Under the pieces are notes generated by a model, which was given only the letters and a program-made list of their open reading frames with translations, searched no databases and was not told the DNA's origin. Positions 32,528-41,707 of a DNA stretch of 64,000 bases are shown one piece after another (the first letter of the stretch is position 1; each line of letters opens with the position of its first letter). Made by a program: the position numbers and the translations under genes. The DNA is from JAGWAJ01 sp965215155 (GTDB taxonomy: Bacteria; Acidobacteriota; Vicinamibacteria; Vicinamibacterales; UBA8438), in assembly GCA_965215155.1 (NCBI GenBank), contig CBDCCY010000004.1:496001-560000 (forward strand), given 5' to 3'.

Positions 32528-33937
32528 TCAGTTGTCGGTCCGCGCGGCGCGGGCTTTCCGCTCCGCGGTAATCCGTTCGTAGTCCTCCTCGGTGATGAAG
32601 ATCACCTGCTGGTTGGCGTGCGCCATCTCGTCGACGGTGCGCGGCCCGTAGCTCACCCACTGGCGCGGGTCGGGGTTGTTCCGGTTGGCGCGCGTGTTGT
32701 CGTGCCAGGTCGTGATTTGCATCACCGTGCCCTTGGGCAGGACGGGCGCGTGATCCGGCTCGTAGATGTAATTGAGGTGCCACGTGTTGTCGAAGCGGTC
32801 GGAGTAGTTGATCACCTCGCGGCGCCCGTCCGGGTAGAGCGCCTCCATCAGGAACGCCTTGCCCCGGTAGTGCATGTGCGGCTGGAAGTTGTGCATCAGC
32901 GCCGGCGCCGGCAGCACGTAGGTTCCCTGGTGCTGCACCACCGAGTGGGGCGGGATCTCCAGGCTCCGCGCGGCGCCCGCTCCCATGGCCACGAACTGCG
33001 CGCTGTACTTGGGCGGCGCGTCCTGCGGGTAGAGCCACCAGCCGACCTCGAGCCGGTCCGTGATCTCCTCGCCGACCGCGTGGTAGTGGATGTCGAACTC
33101 GACGTGCGACCCGACGCGGACGAGCTTCCCCACGTTCTCGGGGTAGATCTCGCCCTGCTTGCCCTGGGCCCACTCGGTGAAGAGCTCCCGCACCTCCTCC
33201 GGATCGGTGGCGCGCTTCCGGGCCGCAGCGAGCACCGCATCCACCCCGACCTGCCCCGCCCGCAGCGCACGCTCCGCCTCGAGGAGCTCCTCGCCCTTCG
33301 GCTGGTGGAGATAGGTCGATGCGTGGTGCACGATGCGCCGGCCCTCGAGCGACGGCTTGGTCTCGGCCGCCCGCACCCACACCGGCTCGGTCAGGTTCAG
33401 CTCGGCCCGCGGCCGGAACCAGGCGTCCTGCCCGTCGGCGGGCATGGTCCATGGCTGCGACTGCACGACGATGTCCGGCGGTCCCAGCCGGTCCTCCAGC
33501 TCGAACCGGTCACCGGCGGGCCAGTCGACCGGCGGCGGCAGGTCGGCCGGGTCGCCGAGCGGCGCCCCCGCGTCGACCCAGCGCACGATGGTGTCGACCT
33601 GCGCGTCGCTCAGCGACCGGTCGTTGATGAAGTGCTGGATGCCGACCGTCTTGTCGAGATGCCACGGGGGCATCTCCCGCGACTGGACCCGCGCCTTGAT
33701 CGAGCGCGCCCAGGGCCGCGTCTCCTCGTAGCCGACCAGCGACATCGGGGCCACGCTGCCGACCCGGTGGCAGGTCTCGCACTTCTGCTGCAGGATCGGT
33801 GCGACGTCCCTTGCGAACGTCACGTCCGAACCGGCCTCCTGCGCCGCGGCGCCGGCCGGCGCCAGCAACGCGAAGGCACCGAGCAGCGCGCCGGGACCGA
33901 CCCGCCGCCGACCGACCGCGAAACTGCGTTGCGTCAT
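32528..33937 (-). CDS. Exported cytochrome c / PHM-like copper monooxygenase fusion (copy 2)
   Basis: 469 residues, signal peptide to about residue 32. Haem motif CETCH (53-57) and axial Met in MPPW (89). The copper-ligand series matches PHM in order: His204-His205 (RIVHHASTYLH), HYH (284-286), HMH (354-356, QPHMHYRG), Met438 in RTVDEMAHANQQVIF. Start ATG follows GGGAGCAGGAAA. It lies 28 bp downstream of its partner gene, in the order partner then enzyme, the reverse of copy 1. The cytochrome parts share RPWAR, MPPW, GIQ, ADAGAP/VDAGAP and GDPADLPPPV with copy 1; the catalytic parts have diverged, suggesting different substrates. It precedes the sugar dehydrogenase gene by 16 bp. Confidence 0.83.
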   Translation of the reverse strand: MTQRSFAVGRRRVGPGALLGAFALLAPAGAAAQEAGSDVTFARDVAPILQQKCETCHRVGSVAPMSLVGYEETRPWARSIKARVQSREMPPWHLDKTVGIQHFINDRSLSDAQVDTIVRWVDAGAPLGDPADLPPPVDWPAGDRFELEDRLGPPDIVVQSQPWTMPADGQDAWFRPRAELNLTEPVWVRAAETKPSLEGRRIVHHASTYLHQPKGEELLEAERALRAGQVGVDAVLAAARKRATDPEEVRELFTEWAQGKQGEIYPENVGKLVRVGSHVEFDIHYHAVGEEITDRLEVGWWLYPQDAPPKYSAQFVAMGAGAARSLEIPPHSVVQHQGTYVLPAPALMHNFQPHMHYRGKAFLMEALYPDGRREVINYSDRFDNTWHLNYIYEPDHAPVLPKGTVMQITTWHDNTRANRNNPDPRQWVSYGPRTVDEMAHANQQVIFITEEDYERITAERKARAARTDN

Positions 33938-33965
33938 TTTCCTGCTCCCTTGCGAACCGGGCGCC

Positions 33966-34823
33966 TCATTCATCCGCCGCCACGCGCACGCGGACGTAAC
34001 CGTTCGTCCAGCAGCACTGGTTGCTCTGGCGCGACCCGTCCGTCGCCACCACGTGGAGCACGTAGTCCCCCGGCTCTGCGAACGTGGCCGTGGTGCTCGC
34101 CCGTCCTTCCGCCACGGCCGGGCTCTCCTCTCCAAGGGTCACCGCGCCGGGCCCGCGAAACGGGCGCCATCGCACCGCCAGCTGCGGCTCGTCCCGCCCC
34201 GACCCGAGCCCGTCGTCGGTGACTTGGACGTCGAGGACGAGCGGGACCCCGACCGTCGCCGTCCGCTCGGCGACCGTCCCCCCCGGACCCTGGGCCCGCG
34301 CACCTTCGGGCTCGAGTCGGAGCACCGGCGGCGTGTTGCCGGGGCTCGGCCCGGCGGCGGCCCGGAACGGCTCGATCAGGTACTCGGGATCGAGGTTGAC
34401 CGGGATCTCCAGCGTCTCCCCGCGCGAGGTGAGCGTCCACGTGACGTCGCCCTCCGTCCCCGCGGCGATGGTGATCACGAAGACGCCGATGTGCCGGCGG
34501 GGCAGGAAGTGCGTCGGCTGGCCCTGGTCCGTCCCTCCCGGCTGGACCCGGTTGTCGGGTCCGACCGGTATCCGCACCTCCTCCACCCAGTTGCGGTTGA
34601 AGTAGCCGAACGAGGCGGCGACCGCGCCGCCGGGAAGCGGATACCACCCCTCGTAGACGGGCGACACGCTCTGCCCGCGGTCGTGTCGAATCAGGCCGCC
34701 GGGCCGCGTCGCCTGCGCCTGCAGGGGTTCGCCGGGCCAGGACCCGCCGCCGGCGGCGAGCGCCGCAAGGCCGGCCGCGATCAGTCGGAGCGCGGAGCTT
34801 CCGCCGGCGCGCATGAGCGGCAT
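33966..34823 (-). CDS. Secreted partner protein of the copper-monooxygenase module (copy 2)
   Basis: 285 residues with a signal peptide. Homologous to the 15776-16666 product: SVSPVYEGWYPLPGGAVAAS, FGYFNRNWVEEVRIPVGPDN, TDQGQPTHFLPRRHIGVFVI, and a C-terminal Ig/PKD-like end (TTATFAEPGDYVLHVVATDG) with a Cys pair (SNQCCWTNGY) absent from copy 1. First gene of the unit partner-monooxygenase-sugar dehydrogenase (28 and 16 bp gaps). Start at 34823 or, nine bases later, at the second Met. Confidence 0.8.
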   Translation of the reverse strand: MPLMRAGGSSALRLIAAGLAALAAGGGSWPGEPLQAQATRPGGLIRHDRGQSVSPVYEGWYPLPGGAVAASFGYFNRNWVEEVRIPVGPDNRVQPGGTDQGQPTHFLPRRHIGVFVITIAAGTEGDVTWTLTSRGETLEIPVNLDPEYLIEPFRAAAGPSPGNTPPVLRLEPEGARAQGPGGTVAERTATVGVPLVLDVQVTDDGLGSGRDEPQLAVRWRPFRGPGAVTLGEESPAVAEGRASTTATFAEPGDYVLHVVATDGSRQSNQCCWTNGYVRVRVAADE

Positions 34824-34882
34824 CTTCTCACAAACGGCTGCCCCGCGCAGCGCCGCCGCCGGGCGGTCGGGACGACGGGTTC

Positions 34883-37264
34883 GTGGCGTCGGCTGCCGTG
34901 GTGGATGAGAATGGCGGCACGGTGTCCGTCACGGAAGATCGGGCGGGGGGCTGGCTGGCGAAGGGAGCGCACGCGGCGCGCCTGATCCTCGCGGCTGTCT
35001 GCCTTGCCGGCGTCGGCGGTCCGGTGACCGGGCAGGCGTCGCCGGCGCCGCGCGGCGCACCTCCTGCCGGCGAGGCCGCCCAGGGCGGCTACAGGATCGT
35101 GCGTCCGGTCGTCCGTCCGCCGCGCCTGCCGCAGCCGCCGGTCGTCGACGGCCGGCTCGACGACGCGGTCTGGAGCGGCGCCGCCCACATCACGGAGCTG
35201 GTGCAGCGCCGCCCCCTCGACGGCGCCCCGGCCAGCGAGGCGAGCGACATCTACCTCGGCTACGACAGCGACCACCTCTACGTCGGGCTGCACGCGCACT
35301 ACCGCGATCCCGGCATGCTGCGCGCGAACCGGCGCGACCGCGACGAGAGCATCGAGGACGATCTGTTCCTGATCTACTTCGATCCCTTCCTCGACCGGCA
35401 GCGGGCGTACGTCTTCACGGTGAACGGCTACGGCGTGCAGGGCGACGCCATCCTGCGGGCCGGCGCCATCGGCGGCGGGCGCTTCGGCGTGCCGCGTGGC
35501 GACGCGTCCTGGGACGTGCTGTTCCACACGGCGGCGGAGATCGTCGCCGACGGGTTCGTCGCCGAGATGGCGATCCCGTTCAAGAGTCTCCGGTATCCGC
35601 GTCGGGCGGCGGGCGCGCCCCACCGCTGGGGGCTGCAGATCGCGCGCATCGTCGGTGGCCGGGACGAGGCCGACGTCTGGTCGCCGACGTCGCGCGACAT
35701 TGCCGGCTTCCTGCCCCAGATGGGCACGGTGGAAGGCATGACCGATCTCTCGCGCAGCAACAATCTCGAGGTGCTGCCCACCTTCACCGCCACGCGCTTC
35801 GGCGCCCTCGACCGCCGGACCGGCGCCTTCGCGGACGGGGACGTCACGCCCGAAGGCGGCGTCAACGTGAAGTACGGTGTGACGTCGAACCTCACCGCGG
35901 ACGTCACGGTCAACCCCGACTTCTCGCAGATCGAATCCGATCTCCCCCAGATCGAGATCAACCAGCGCTTCGCGTTGTTCTATCCCGAGCTGCGGCCCTT
36001 CTTCCTCGAGGGCGCCGAGATCTTCAACATCCCGGGTCCCGTCACGGCCGTGCATACCCGGACCATCGTCGACCCCGACTTCGGCGCCAAGCTGACCGGG
36101 AAGGTCGGACGGACCACGCTCGGCGCGATGTACGCCAGCGATGCGGGGGCAGGGAGCGAGGATGCCCTCCCCGCCGCGGCGCGAGGAGGGGCGGCGCAGG
36201 TGTTCGCGGGCCGCGCGCGCTACGACCTGTACGCCGAGTCGCACGTGGGAACCGTCTTCACCAGCCGCGAGCACGCCGGCGGCCACAGCCGGCTCGCGGG
36301 CGCCGATGCCAACTTCCGGCTGGGCGACACCCATGCGGTGGCGTTCCGCGCCATGGCGACCGATCACGAGGCGCGGGAGGGCGGGCGCACGGAGGGCCAC
36401 CTGCTCGATGCGGTGTTCAGCAAACGCGGACGCAACCTGCGCTACTCGCTCGGCGCGTACGCTCTGTCGCCGGAGTTCCGGACCGATGTCGGCTTCGTGC
36501 GCCGGACGGACCAGCGCTACGTATCGGCGACCGGCGGGTACCGCTGGTGGCCGGAGCACTGGCTGCGCAACTGGGGCCCCGAGTTTCTCTATGCCCGCAA
36601 CTACGACTTCGCCGGCGTGCTGCAGGACGAGATCGCGGACGCCGGCATCAACCTGGCGCTCGCGCGCAACATGTTCGTGGCGGGCAACGTCCGGCGGGAG
36701 CTGGAGCGCTTCCGGGGCGTTGATTTCGTGAAGACGCGGTCGCGCGTCTTCGGCCGTGTCGACACCAGCCGGCGCATCGGAGTGTCGCTCGAGTACCGGC
36801 GCGGAGACCAGGTGCGCTTCGTGGACCGGGGCCTCCCCTATCTGGGCCACGAGCACGGCATCTCGGCGTCGATCAACCTGCGTCCCGCGCCGCGCTTCCG
36901 CTCGGCAATCAATGTCACGACGAATCGTTTCACCAACCCGGGCCGCGGCGGCGTGGAGGTGTTCGACGTCCGCATCTTCCGCGCCCTGACGACGTACCAG
37001 TTCACCACCCGGCTGCTGCTGCGCAACATCAGCGAGTACGACACGCTCGACGGAACGCTCGATCTCAACCTGCTCCTGACCTACCGCGTCAACGCGGGGA
37101 CGGTGTTCTATGCCGGCTACGACGATCACTACCAGCAGGCCGACCGCATCGAGCTCGATCCGGCTGCTTGGGACGCTGCCTCCGGTTGGCCCCTGCCGGC
37201 TGCCGGTCCCCGGCGGACGAACCGCGCGGTGTTCCTGAAGGTGCAGTACCTCTTTCGCTACTGA
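34883..37264 (+). CDS. DUF5916 outer-membrane beta-barrel with CBM9-like domain
   Basis: 793 residues. After a signal/anchor region comes a CBM9-like beta-sandwich (PPVVDGRLDDAVWSGAAHIT, SDIYLGYDSDHLYVGLHAHY, FDPFLDRQRAYVFTVN). From about residue 300 begins a barrel-like stretch (VKYGVTSNLTADVTVNPDFS, QIESDLPQIEINQRFALFYP, LRPFFLEGAEIFNIPG), with alternating hydrophobic strands to a terminal aromatic (VFLKVQYLFRY), the usual outer-membrane barrel signature. The family may bind or admit oligosaccharides. The GTG at 34883 is the frame's first start; a GTG at 34898 is an alternative. Divergent from the copper module. Confidence 0.87.
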   Translation: MASAAVVDENGGTVSVTEDRAGGWLAKGAHAARLILAAVCLAGVGGPVTGQASPAPRGAPPAGEAAQGGYRIVRPVVRPPRLPQPPVVDGRLDDAVWSGAAHITELVQRRPLDGAPASEASDIYLGYDSDHLYVGLHAHYRDPGMLRANRRDRDESIEDDLFLIYFDPFLDRQRAYVFTVNGYGVQGDAILRAGAIGGGRFGVPRGDASWDVLFHTAAEIVADGFVAEMAIPFKSLRYPRRAAGAPHRWGLQIARIVGGRDEADVWSPTSRDIAGFLPQMGTVEGMTDLSRSNNLEVLPTFTATRFGALDRRTGAFADGDVTPEGGVNVKYGVTSNLTADVTVNPDFSQIESDLPQIEINQRFALFYPELRPFFLEGAEIFNIPGPVTAVHTRTIVDPDFGAKLTGKVGRTTLGAMYASDAGAGSEDALPAAARGGAAQVFAGRARYDLYAESHVGTVFTSREHAGGHSRLAGADANFRLGDTHAVAFRAMATDHEAREGGRTEGHLLDAVFSKRGRNLRYSLGAYALSPEFRTDVGFVRRTDQRYVSATGGYRWWPEHWLRNWGPEFLYARNYDFAGVLQDEIADAGINLALARNMFVAGNVRRELERFRGVDFVKTRSRVFGRVDTSRRIGVSLEYRRGDQVRFVDRGLPYLGHEHGISASINLRPAPRFRSAINVTTNRFTNPGRGGVEVFDVRIFRALTTYQFTTRLLLRNISEYDTLDGTLDLNLLLTYRVNAGTVFYAGYDDHYQQADRIELDPAAWDAASGWPLPAAGPRRTNRAVFLKVQYLFRY

Positions 37265-37333
37265 GGCGCCGGTTAGAATCGAATGGAGCCGCCGTAGCGG
37301 GCGGCGATCGGTTGGTTCGCACGGAGGGCTTCC

Positions 37334-38708
37334 ATGCACGTTGCGCGCGGGCTCGGGGCAGCGGTCCTGGCGGCGGTTCTGCTTCTCGCCGGCGCCCGTC
37401 TCTCCGTCGCCGCGCCGGCCGGGGGCGACGACGCGTGGCCGTCGTTCCGCGGGCCGCGGGCGAGCGGCGTCGCCGACGGTCAGGCGCTCCCCGAGCGGTG
37501 GAGCGGCGTGGACGGCACCAACATCCGGTGGCGGACCCCCATCCCCGGGCTGGCCCACTCGAGCCCGATCGTCCGAGGCGGGCGCGTGTTCCTCAACTTC
37601 GGCGATAAGCGACAGCCCGGATGCCACGTTCCGGCCCGGCCTGTACGGCGCCGGCACCGCCTCGACCGATCGCTCCGCCCAGCGCTGGGTGGTCTACGCA
37701 GTCGACGCCGCCACGGGAGAGGTCCTGTGGGAAGCGGTCGCGGCCGAGGGAAGGCCCCGGGACGCCCGCCACGTCAAGAACACGTATGCGAGCGCGACTC
37801 CGGCGACCGACGGGCGCTACGTCGTCGCACTCTTCGGATCCCGGGGGCTGCACGCCTTCGACATGGAAGGCCAGCGGGTCTGGGCGAGAGACCTCGGCCG
37901 GCTCGACGCCGGAGCGTACGACGTGCCGCAGCTCGAGTGGGGTCCGGCGAGCTCGCCGATCATCGCCGGCGACCTGGTGATCGTGCAGTGCGACACGCAG
38001 GGCGAGTCATTCCTGCTTGCGGCCGACGTTCACACCGGCGATACGGTCTGGCGCACGGCGCGCGACGAGCTGCCGTCGTGGGGCACGCCGTCCGTGTATG
38101 ACGGCCCGACCGGAGCGGCCATCGTCACGAACGGGTCCAACTTCATCCGGGGCTACGACCTGCGGACGGGCCGGGAGCGCTGGCGCCTGGGCGGGAGCTC
38201 CCGCATCACGGCCCCGACGCCGATCGTTGCCGGCGAACTCCTCATCGCTGCCAGCGGGCGTGCCCCGGAGGCTCCCATCTTCGCCGTAAGGACTGCGGCG
38301 GCGGGCGACATCACCCTCGCGCCGCGCCAGGCGTCGAGCCCGGCCGTCGCCTGGCGCCGCCAACGGCGAGGTCCCTACATGCCGACCCCGATCGCGTACC
38401 GGGGACGCCTCTATGCCCTGCACGACGCCGGGATCCTCGATGCCTACGATGTCGAGACCGGGGCGGAGATCTACCGGCGGCGCATTCCCCACGCCGGCTT
38501 CGGCTTCAGCGCGTCGCCGGTCGCCGCGGATGGGCGCATCTACCTCGCCGGGGAGGACGGGGTCATCTTCGTCGTCCGCGCCGGAGCGCGCTTCGAGCTG
38601 CTCTCCGCCAACGACATGGGCGAGCCGCTGATGGCCACGCCGGCGCTCGCCGGCGGGGTGATGTACGTGCGGGGCGCCCGTCACCTCTTCGCGGTCGCCG
38701 CCGACTGA
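37334..38708 (+). CDS. Secreted PQQ-like beta-propeller protein, one-base frameshift
   Basis: BamB/quinoprotein-like propeller of about 457 residues once repaired. Signal peptide (GLGAAVLAAVLLLAGARLSV), then WPSFRGPRASGVADG, typical of the 'outer membrane protein assembly factor BamB family' secreted propellers. At about 37597-37599 one extra T (AACTTCGGCG for AACTCGGCG) shifts frame: VFLN is followed in the other frame by SAISDSPDATFRPGLYG. Later blades: VVYAVDAATGEVLWEAV, VIVQCDTQGESFLLAADV, FIRGYDLRTGRERWRLGG, LYALHDAGILDAYDVETG. The shift is outside a long homopolymer, so it may be a real lesion, but the rest is well preserved. It follows the barrel gene by 69 bp. Confidence 0.82.
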
Positions 38709-38824
38709 CCACCCTCGCGCCGGATCGCCGCGGGACGCCTGGCGGGTTGGTTGCCGCGAAACTCCGCTTGGGAGCGCCCGCACTCCGACGGCGCGCGGCT
38801 GTCGGCGCCACCAGAAACGCTCGC

Positions 38825-38859
38825 AATCTTCCCACCGATATGGATAGAATGGGAAGATT
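38825..38859. terminator. Inverted repeat with T tract between the propeller gene and rpoD
   Basis: AATCTTCCCA (38825-38834) and TGGGAAGATT (38850-38859), perfect 10-bp arms, 15-bp loop, followed by TTTGTTG. Fits a Rho-independent terminator for the upstream gene, or an attenuator/operator in the rpoD leader. Confidence 0.55.
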
Positions 38860-38983
38860 TTGTTGCGACCATCGTGCCTCCCCTTACGTCTACAGTTGGT
38901 GAGGGAGGTAAGTACGAACGCCCGCCTGCTCCGCGTGCCGGGCCCTGCTGCCGATACCCGGAGGTAGTGGAGCGAAGGAGAGC

Positions 38984-40660
38984 TTGCACTTGCTGACACA
39001 GGAACGCCAGGACATCGTAGCGGAGCTCGTCTCGCTGGGTCAGGGGAACGGGTCGCTGACGCTCGACCAGGTGCTGGATCACGCGCCGGCAGACCTCGAC
39101 GTCGAGGACATCAGCGCTCTGCTCCAGGACCTCGAGAGCCAGGGCATCGAGGTCGACGGCGCAGAGCAGGTTACCGACACCAAGCGGCGACAGGTCCCGC
39201 GGGCGCGCGAGGTGCACCTGCCCGTACACGAGGAGGATCAGGGCCAGGACCTCGTGCGCACCTACCTGCGGCAGATGAGCCGCGTGCCGCTGCTGACCCG
39301 CGAGGGCGAGGTGGCGATCGCGAAGCGCATCGAGCGGGGAGAGCTGCGCATCATGAAGGCCCTGTCGCGGAGCCTCGCCGTCGCGCGCCGCGTCGGCATC
39401 CTCGCGGACGAGGTGCGCGAGGGCACGCGGTCGCTGCGCGACGCGGTCGTGCTCCCGGATACCGAGTTGACCGAGCGCCAGCAGGCCAGGTGCGCCAAGG
39501 AGTTCCTTGCCAGCGCGGGCGCCGTTCGCGACCGGCTTCAGGCCCTGGCGCACCTGCAGGCGCTGGCGGATGGCATCCGGAAGCGGTGGTGTCGGCCCTC
39601 CAAGCGCACGATGCGGCGCATTCAGCGGGCCCGCATCGCGGTGTCGCAAGCCGTTCGGGAGATCAACTTCACGCCCGCCCTTCGGCGCGAGCTCACCGAC
39701 CTCGTGGACGCCGCCGTGGCAGCGTTGCCGCAGGATGCGACCGCGAGACCGCCGGTGCCGACCGGTGCCGTCCCGCACGCCAGGGCCGGTTTGGAGCGGA
39801 GCGGAGCGGCCGCCGAGAGCGCGGCCGACCTGGCCGCCATCCGCAAGGCGATGGACCGGGGAAGCGCGGAGGGCGATCAGGCGCGCAAGGAGCTGACGGA
39901 AGCCAACCTGCGGCTCGTGGTCTCCGTGGCGAAGAAGTACGTCAACCGCGGCCTCGCGTTCCTGGACCTCATCCAGGAGGGCAACATCGGCCTCATGCGC
40001 GCGGTCGACAAGTTCGACTACCGCCGCGGTTTCAAGTTCTCGACCTATGCCACCTGGTGGATCCGACAGGCAATCACGCGCGCCATCGCCGATCAGGCGC
40101 GCACGATCCGGATCCCGGTGCACATGATCGAGACACTGAACAAGCTGAACCGGGCGATGCAGACGCTCACGCGCGACCTCGGCCGGGAGCCGACGCCGGA
40201 GGAGCTGGCCGAGCGGGCCGACCTCCCGCCTTCCGTGGTGCGCAAGGCCCGCAAGATCGCCCAGACGGTGGTCTCGCTCGATGCGCCGATCGGCGACAGC
40301 GACGAGAGCCAGTTCGGCGACTTCATCGAGGATCGGCAGGCCGTCAACCCCGCCGAGGCCACGGTGGCGTTCGACCTGCGGCGGCAGACGGAGTCGGTGC
40401 TCGAGACGCTGAGCCCGAAGGAGCGCGAGGTCATCCGGATGCGCTTCGGCCTGAGCGACGGCGCCGAGCCGACGCTGGCCGAGCTCGGGGAGAAGTTCTC
40501 CCTGACGCGGGAGCGGATTCGACAGATCGAGGCGGCCGCGCTGCGCAAGCTCCGCGATCCCTCGCTGAGCCGGCGGCTGAGCTCGTTCGTCGAGCCGCGG
40601 CGCGGACCGCGGTCGGACCGCCGGCGCGGCACGGGGCTGGCCGATCAGGGCGTCGCCTGA
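38984..40660 (+). CDS. rpoD: RNA polymerase primary sigma factor (RpoD/SigA type)
   Basis: 558 residues. A region 1.1-like N-terminus (QERQDIVAELVSLGQGNGSL), region 1.2 (DLVRTYLRQMSRVPLLTREG), a short non-conserved insert, then region 2 (NLRLVVSVAKKYVNRGLAFL, DLIQEGNIGLMRAVDKFDYR, FKFSTYATWWIRQAITRAIA), region 3 (RIPVHMIETLNKLNRAMQTL), and region 4 (ERIRQIEAAALRKLRDP). A group 1 sigma factor giving general promoter recognition; a close group 2 paralogue cannot be excluded. The start is TTG: 38984 or 38990, the latter better spaced (9 nt) from AAGGAG. A 275-bp leader with a strong inverted repeat precedes it. No dnaG neighbour. Confidence 0.93.
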   Translation: MHLLTQERQDIVAELVSLGQGNGSLTLDQVLDHAPADLDVEDISALLQDLESQGIEVDGAEQVTDTKRRQVPRAREVHLPVHEEDQGQDLVRTYLRQMSRVPLLTREGEVAIAKRIERGELRIMKALSRSLAVARRVGILADEVREGTRSLRDAVVLPDTELTERQQARCAKEFLASAGAVRDRLQALAHLQALADGIRKRWCRPSKRTMRRIQRARIAVSQAVREINFTPALRRELTDLVDAAVAALPQDATARPPVPTGAVPHARAGLERSGAAAESAADLAAIRKAMDRGSAEGDQARKELTEANLRLVVSVAKKYVNRGLAFLDLIQEGNIGLMRAVDKFDYRRGFKFSTYATWWIRQAITRAIADQARTIRIPVHMIETLNKLNRAMQTLTRDLGREPTPEELAERADLPPSVVRKARKIAQTVVSLDAPIGDSDESQFGDFIEDRQAVNPAEATVAFDLRRQTESVLETLSPKEREVIRMRFGLSDGAEPTLAELGEKFSLTRERIRQIEAAALRKLRDPSLSRRLSSFVEPRRGPRSDRRRGTGLADQGVA

Positions 40661-40690
40661 TCGGCCCGCACCCGGCACCAGCCCGCCGGC

Positions 40691-40772
40691 GCGAGGAGTC
40701 TGCGCCGTGGAACGTGCGCTACGCGGGTATCGCCCCAACACAGACTCCCAACGCGCCCGCCAAAGGGCGCGG
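40691..40772. repeat. Extragenic palindrome (REP-like)
   Basis: GAGGAGTCTGCGCCGTGG on the left, ACACAGACTCCCAACGCGCC on the right, then the hairpin GCGCCCGCCAAAGGGCGCG. It fills the gap between rpoD and the exonuclease gene. Confidence 0.68.
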
Positions 40773-40780
40773 GTGCCCTG

Positions 40781-41695
40781 GTGAACGTCCACCTGATCGA
40801 CGGCACCTACGAGCTCTTCCGCCACTTCTACGGCGCGCCTCCCGTCGCTGACGCCTCCGGGCGGCCACGGGGGGCCGTCCGCGGCGTCGTCGCCTCCGTG
40901 CTCGTGATGCTCGAGGAGGCCGCCACCCACGTCGGCGTGGCGACCGACCACGTCATCGAGTCGTTCCGCAACGATCTCTGGCCCGGCTACAAGACCGGCG
41001 AAGGCATCGATCCCGATCTGCTCGAGCAGTTCCAGCCCCTCGAGGACGCGCTCGAGGCGCTCGGCGTCGCGGTCTGGAAGATGGAGCGCTTCGAGGCCGA
41101 CGACGCCCTCGCCTCGGCCGCCGTCCGCGCCGCGGCCGATCCGCGGGTCGAGCAGGTGTTCATCTGCACGCCGGACAAGGACCTCGCCCAGATGGTCGAA
41201 GGCAGGCGGATCGTGCAGTTCGACCGCCGCGCCGGCGTCATCCGCGACGCGGAGGGGGTGCGCGACCGCTTCGGCGTCGACCCGGCGTCGATTCCGGACT
41301 ACCTCGCGCTGATGGGCGACAGCGCCGACGGGTTCCCGGGGCTGCGCGGATGGGGCGCCAAGTCGGCCGCGGCCGTGCTCGCCCGCTACCGGCGGCTGGA
41401 GGACATTCCGGACGACGCCGGCGCCTGGGACGTCGAGGTGCGGGGACGCGCGGGCCTTGCGCGCACGCTGGCCGGACACCGGAACGACGCCCTGCTGTTC
41501 CGCGACCTTGCGACGCTGCGTCGCGACCTGCCGTTGTTCGAGAACGTGGACGAGCTGCGGTGGACGGGTCCGACGCCGGCCTTCTTCGACTTCTGCGCGT
41601 TGGTGAACGAGCCGCGCCTCTACGACCGCGCGCGGGCCGCCGCGCCGGAGGCTCCGCCGGAAGCCGGGCCGCAGCCGCCCGCCACCGTGTCGTAA
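40781..41695 (+). CDS. 5'-3' exonuclease (Pol I N-terminal / flap nuclease-like)
   Basis: 304 residues, a stand-alone 5'-nuclease related to the exonuclease domain of PolA and to Xni/ExoIX. PIN-like start (NVHLIDGTYELFRHFYGAPP), metal-binding acidic residues in WKMERFEADDALASAAV and FICTPDKDLAQMV, then LMGDSADGFPGLRGWGAKSA, the helix-hairpin-helix that binds DNA. It removes RNA primers or flaps during replication and repair. GTG start at 40781; an REP-like repeat precedes it. A 13-bp gap leads to the FG-GAP protein, which may share its transcript. Confidence 0.9.
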   Translation: MNVHLIDGTYELFRHFYGAPPVADASGRPRGAVRGVVASVLVMLEEAATHVGVATDHVIESFRNDLWPGYKTGEGIDPDLLEQFQPLEDALEALGVAVWKMERFEADDALASAAVRAAADPRVEQVFICTPDKDLAQMVEGRRIVQFDRRAGVIRDAEGVRDRFGVDPASIPDYLALMGDSADGFPGLRGWGAKSAAAVLARYRRLEDIPDDAGAWDVEVRGRAGLARTLAGHRNDALLFRDLATLRRDLPLFENVDELRWTGPTPAFFDFCALVNEPRLYDRARAAAPEAPPEAGPQPPATVS

Positions 41696-41707
41696 ACTGA
41701 AACGAGC

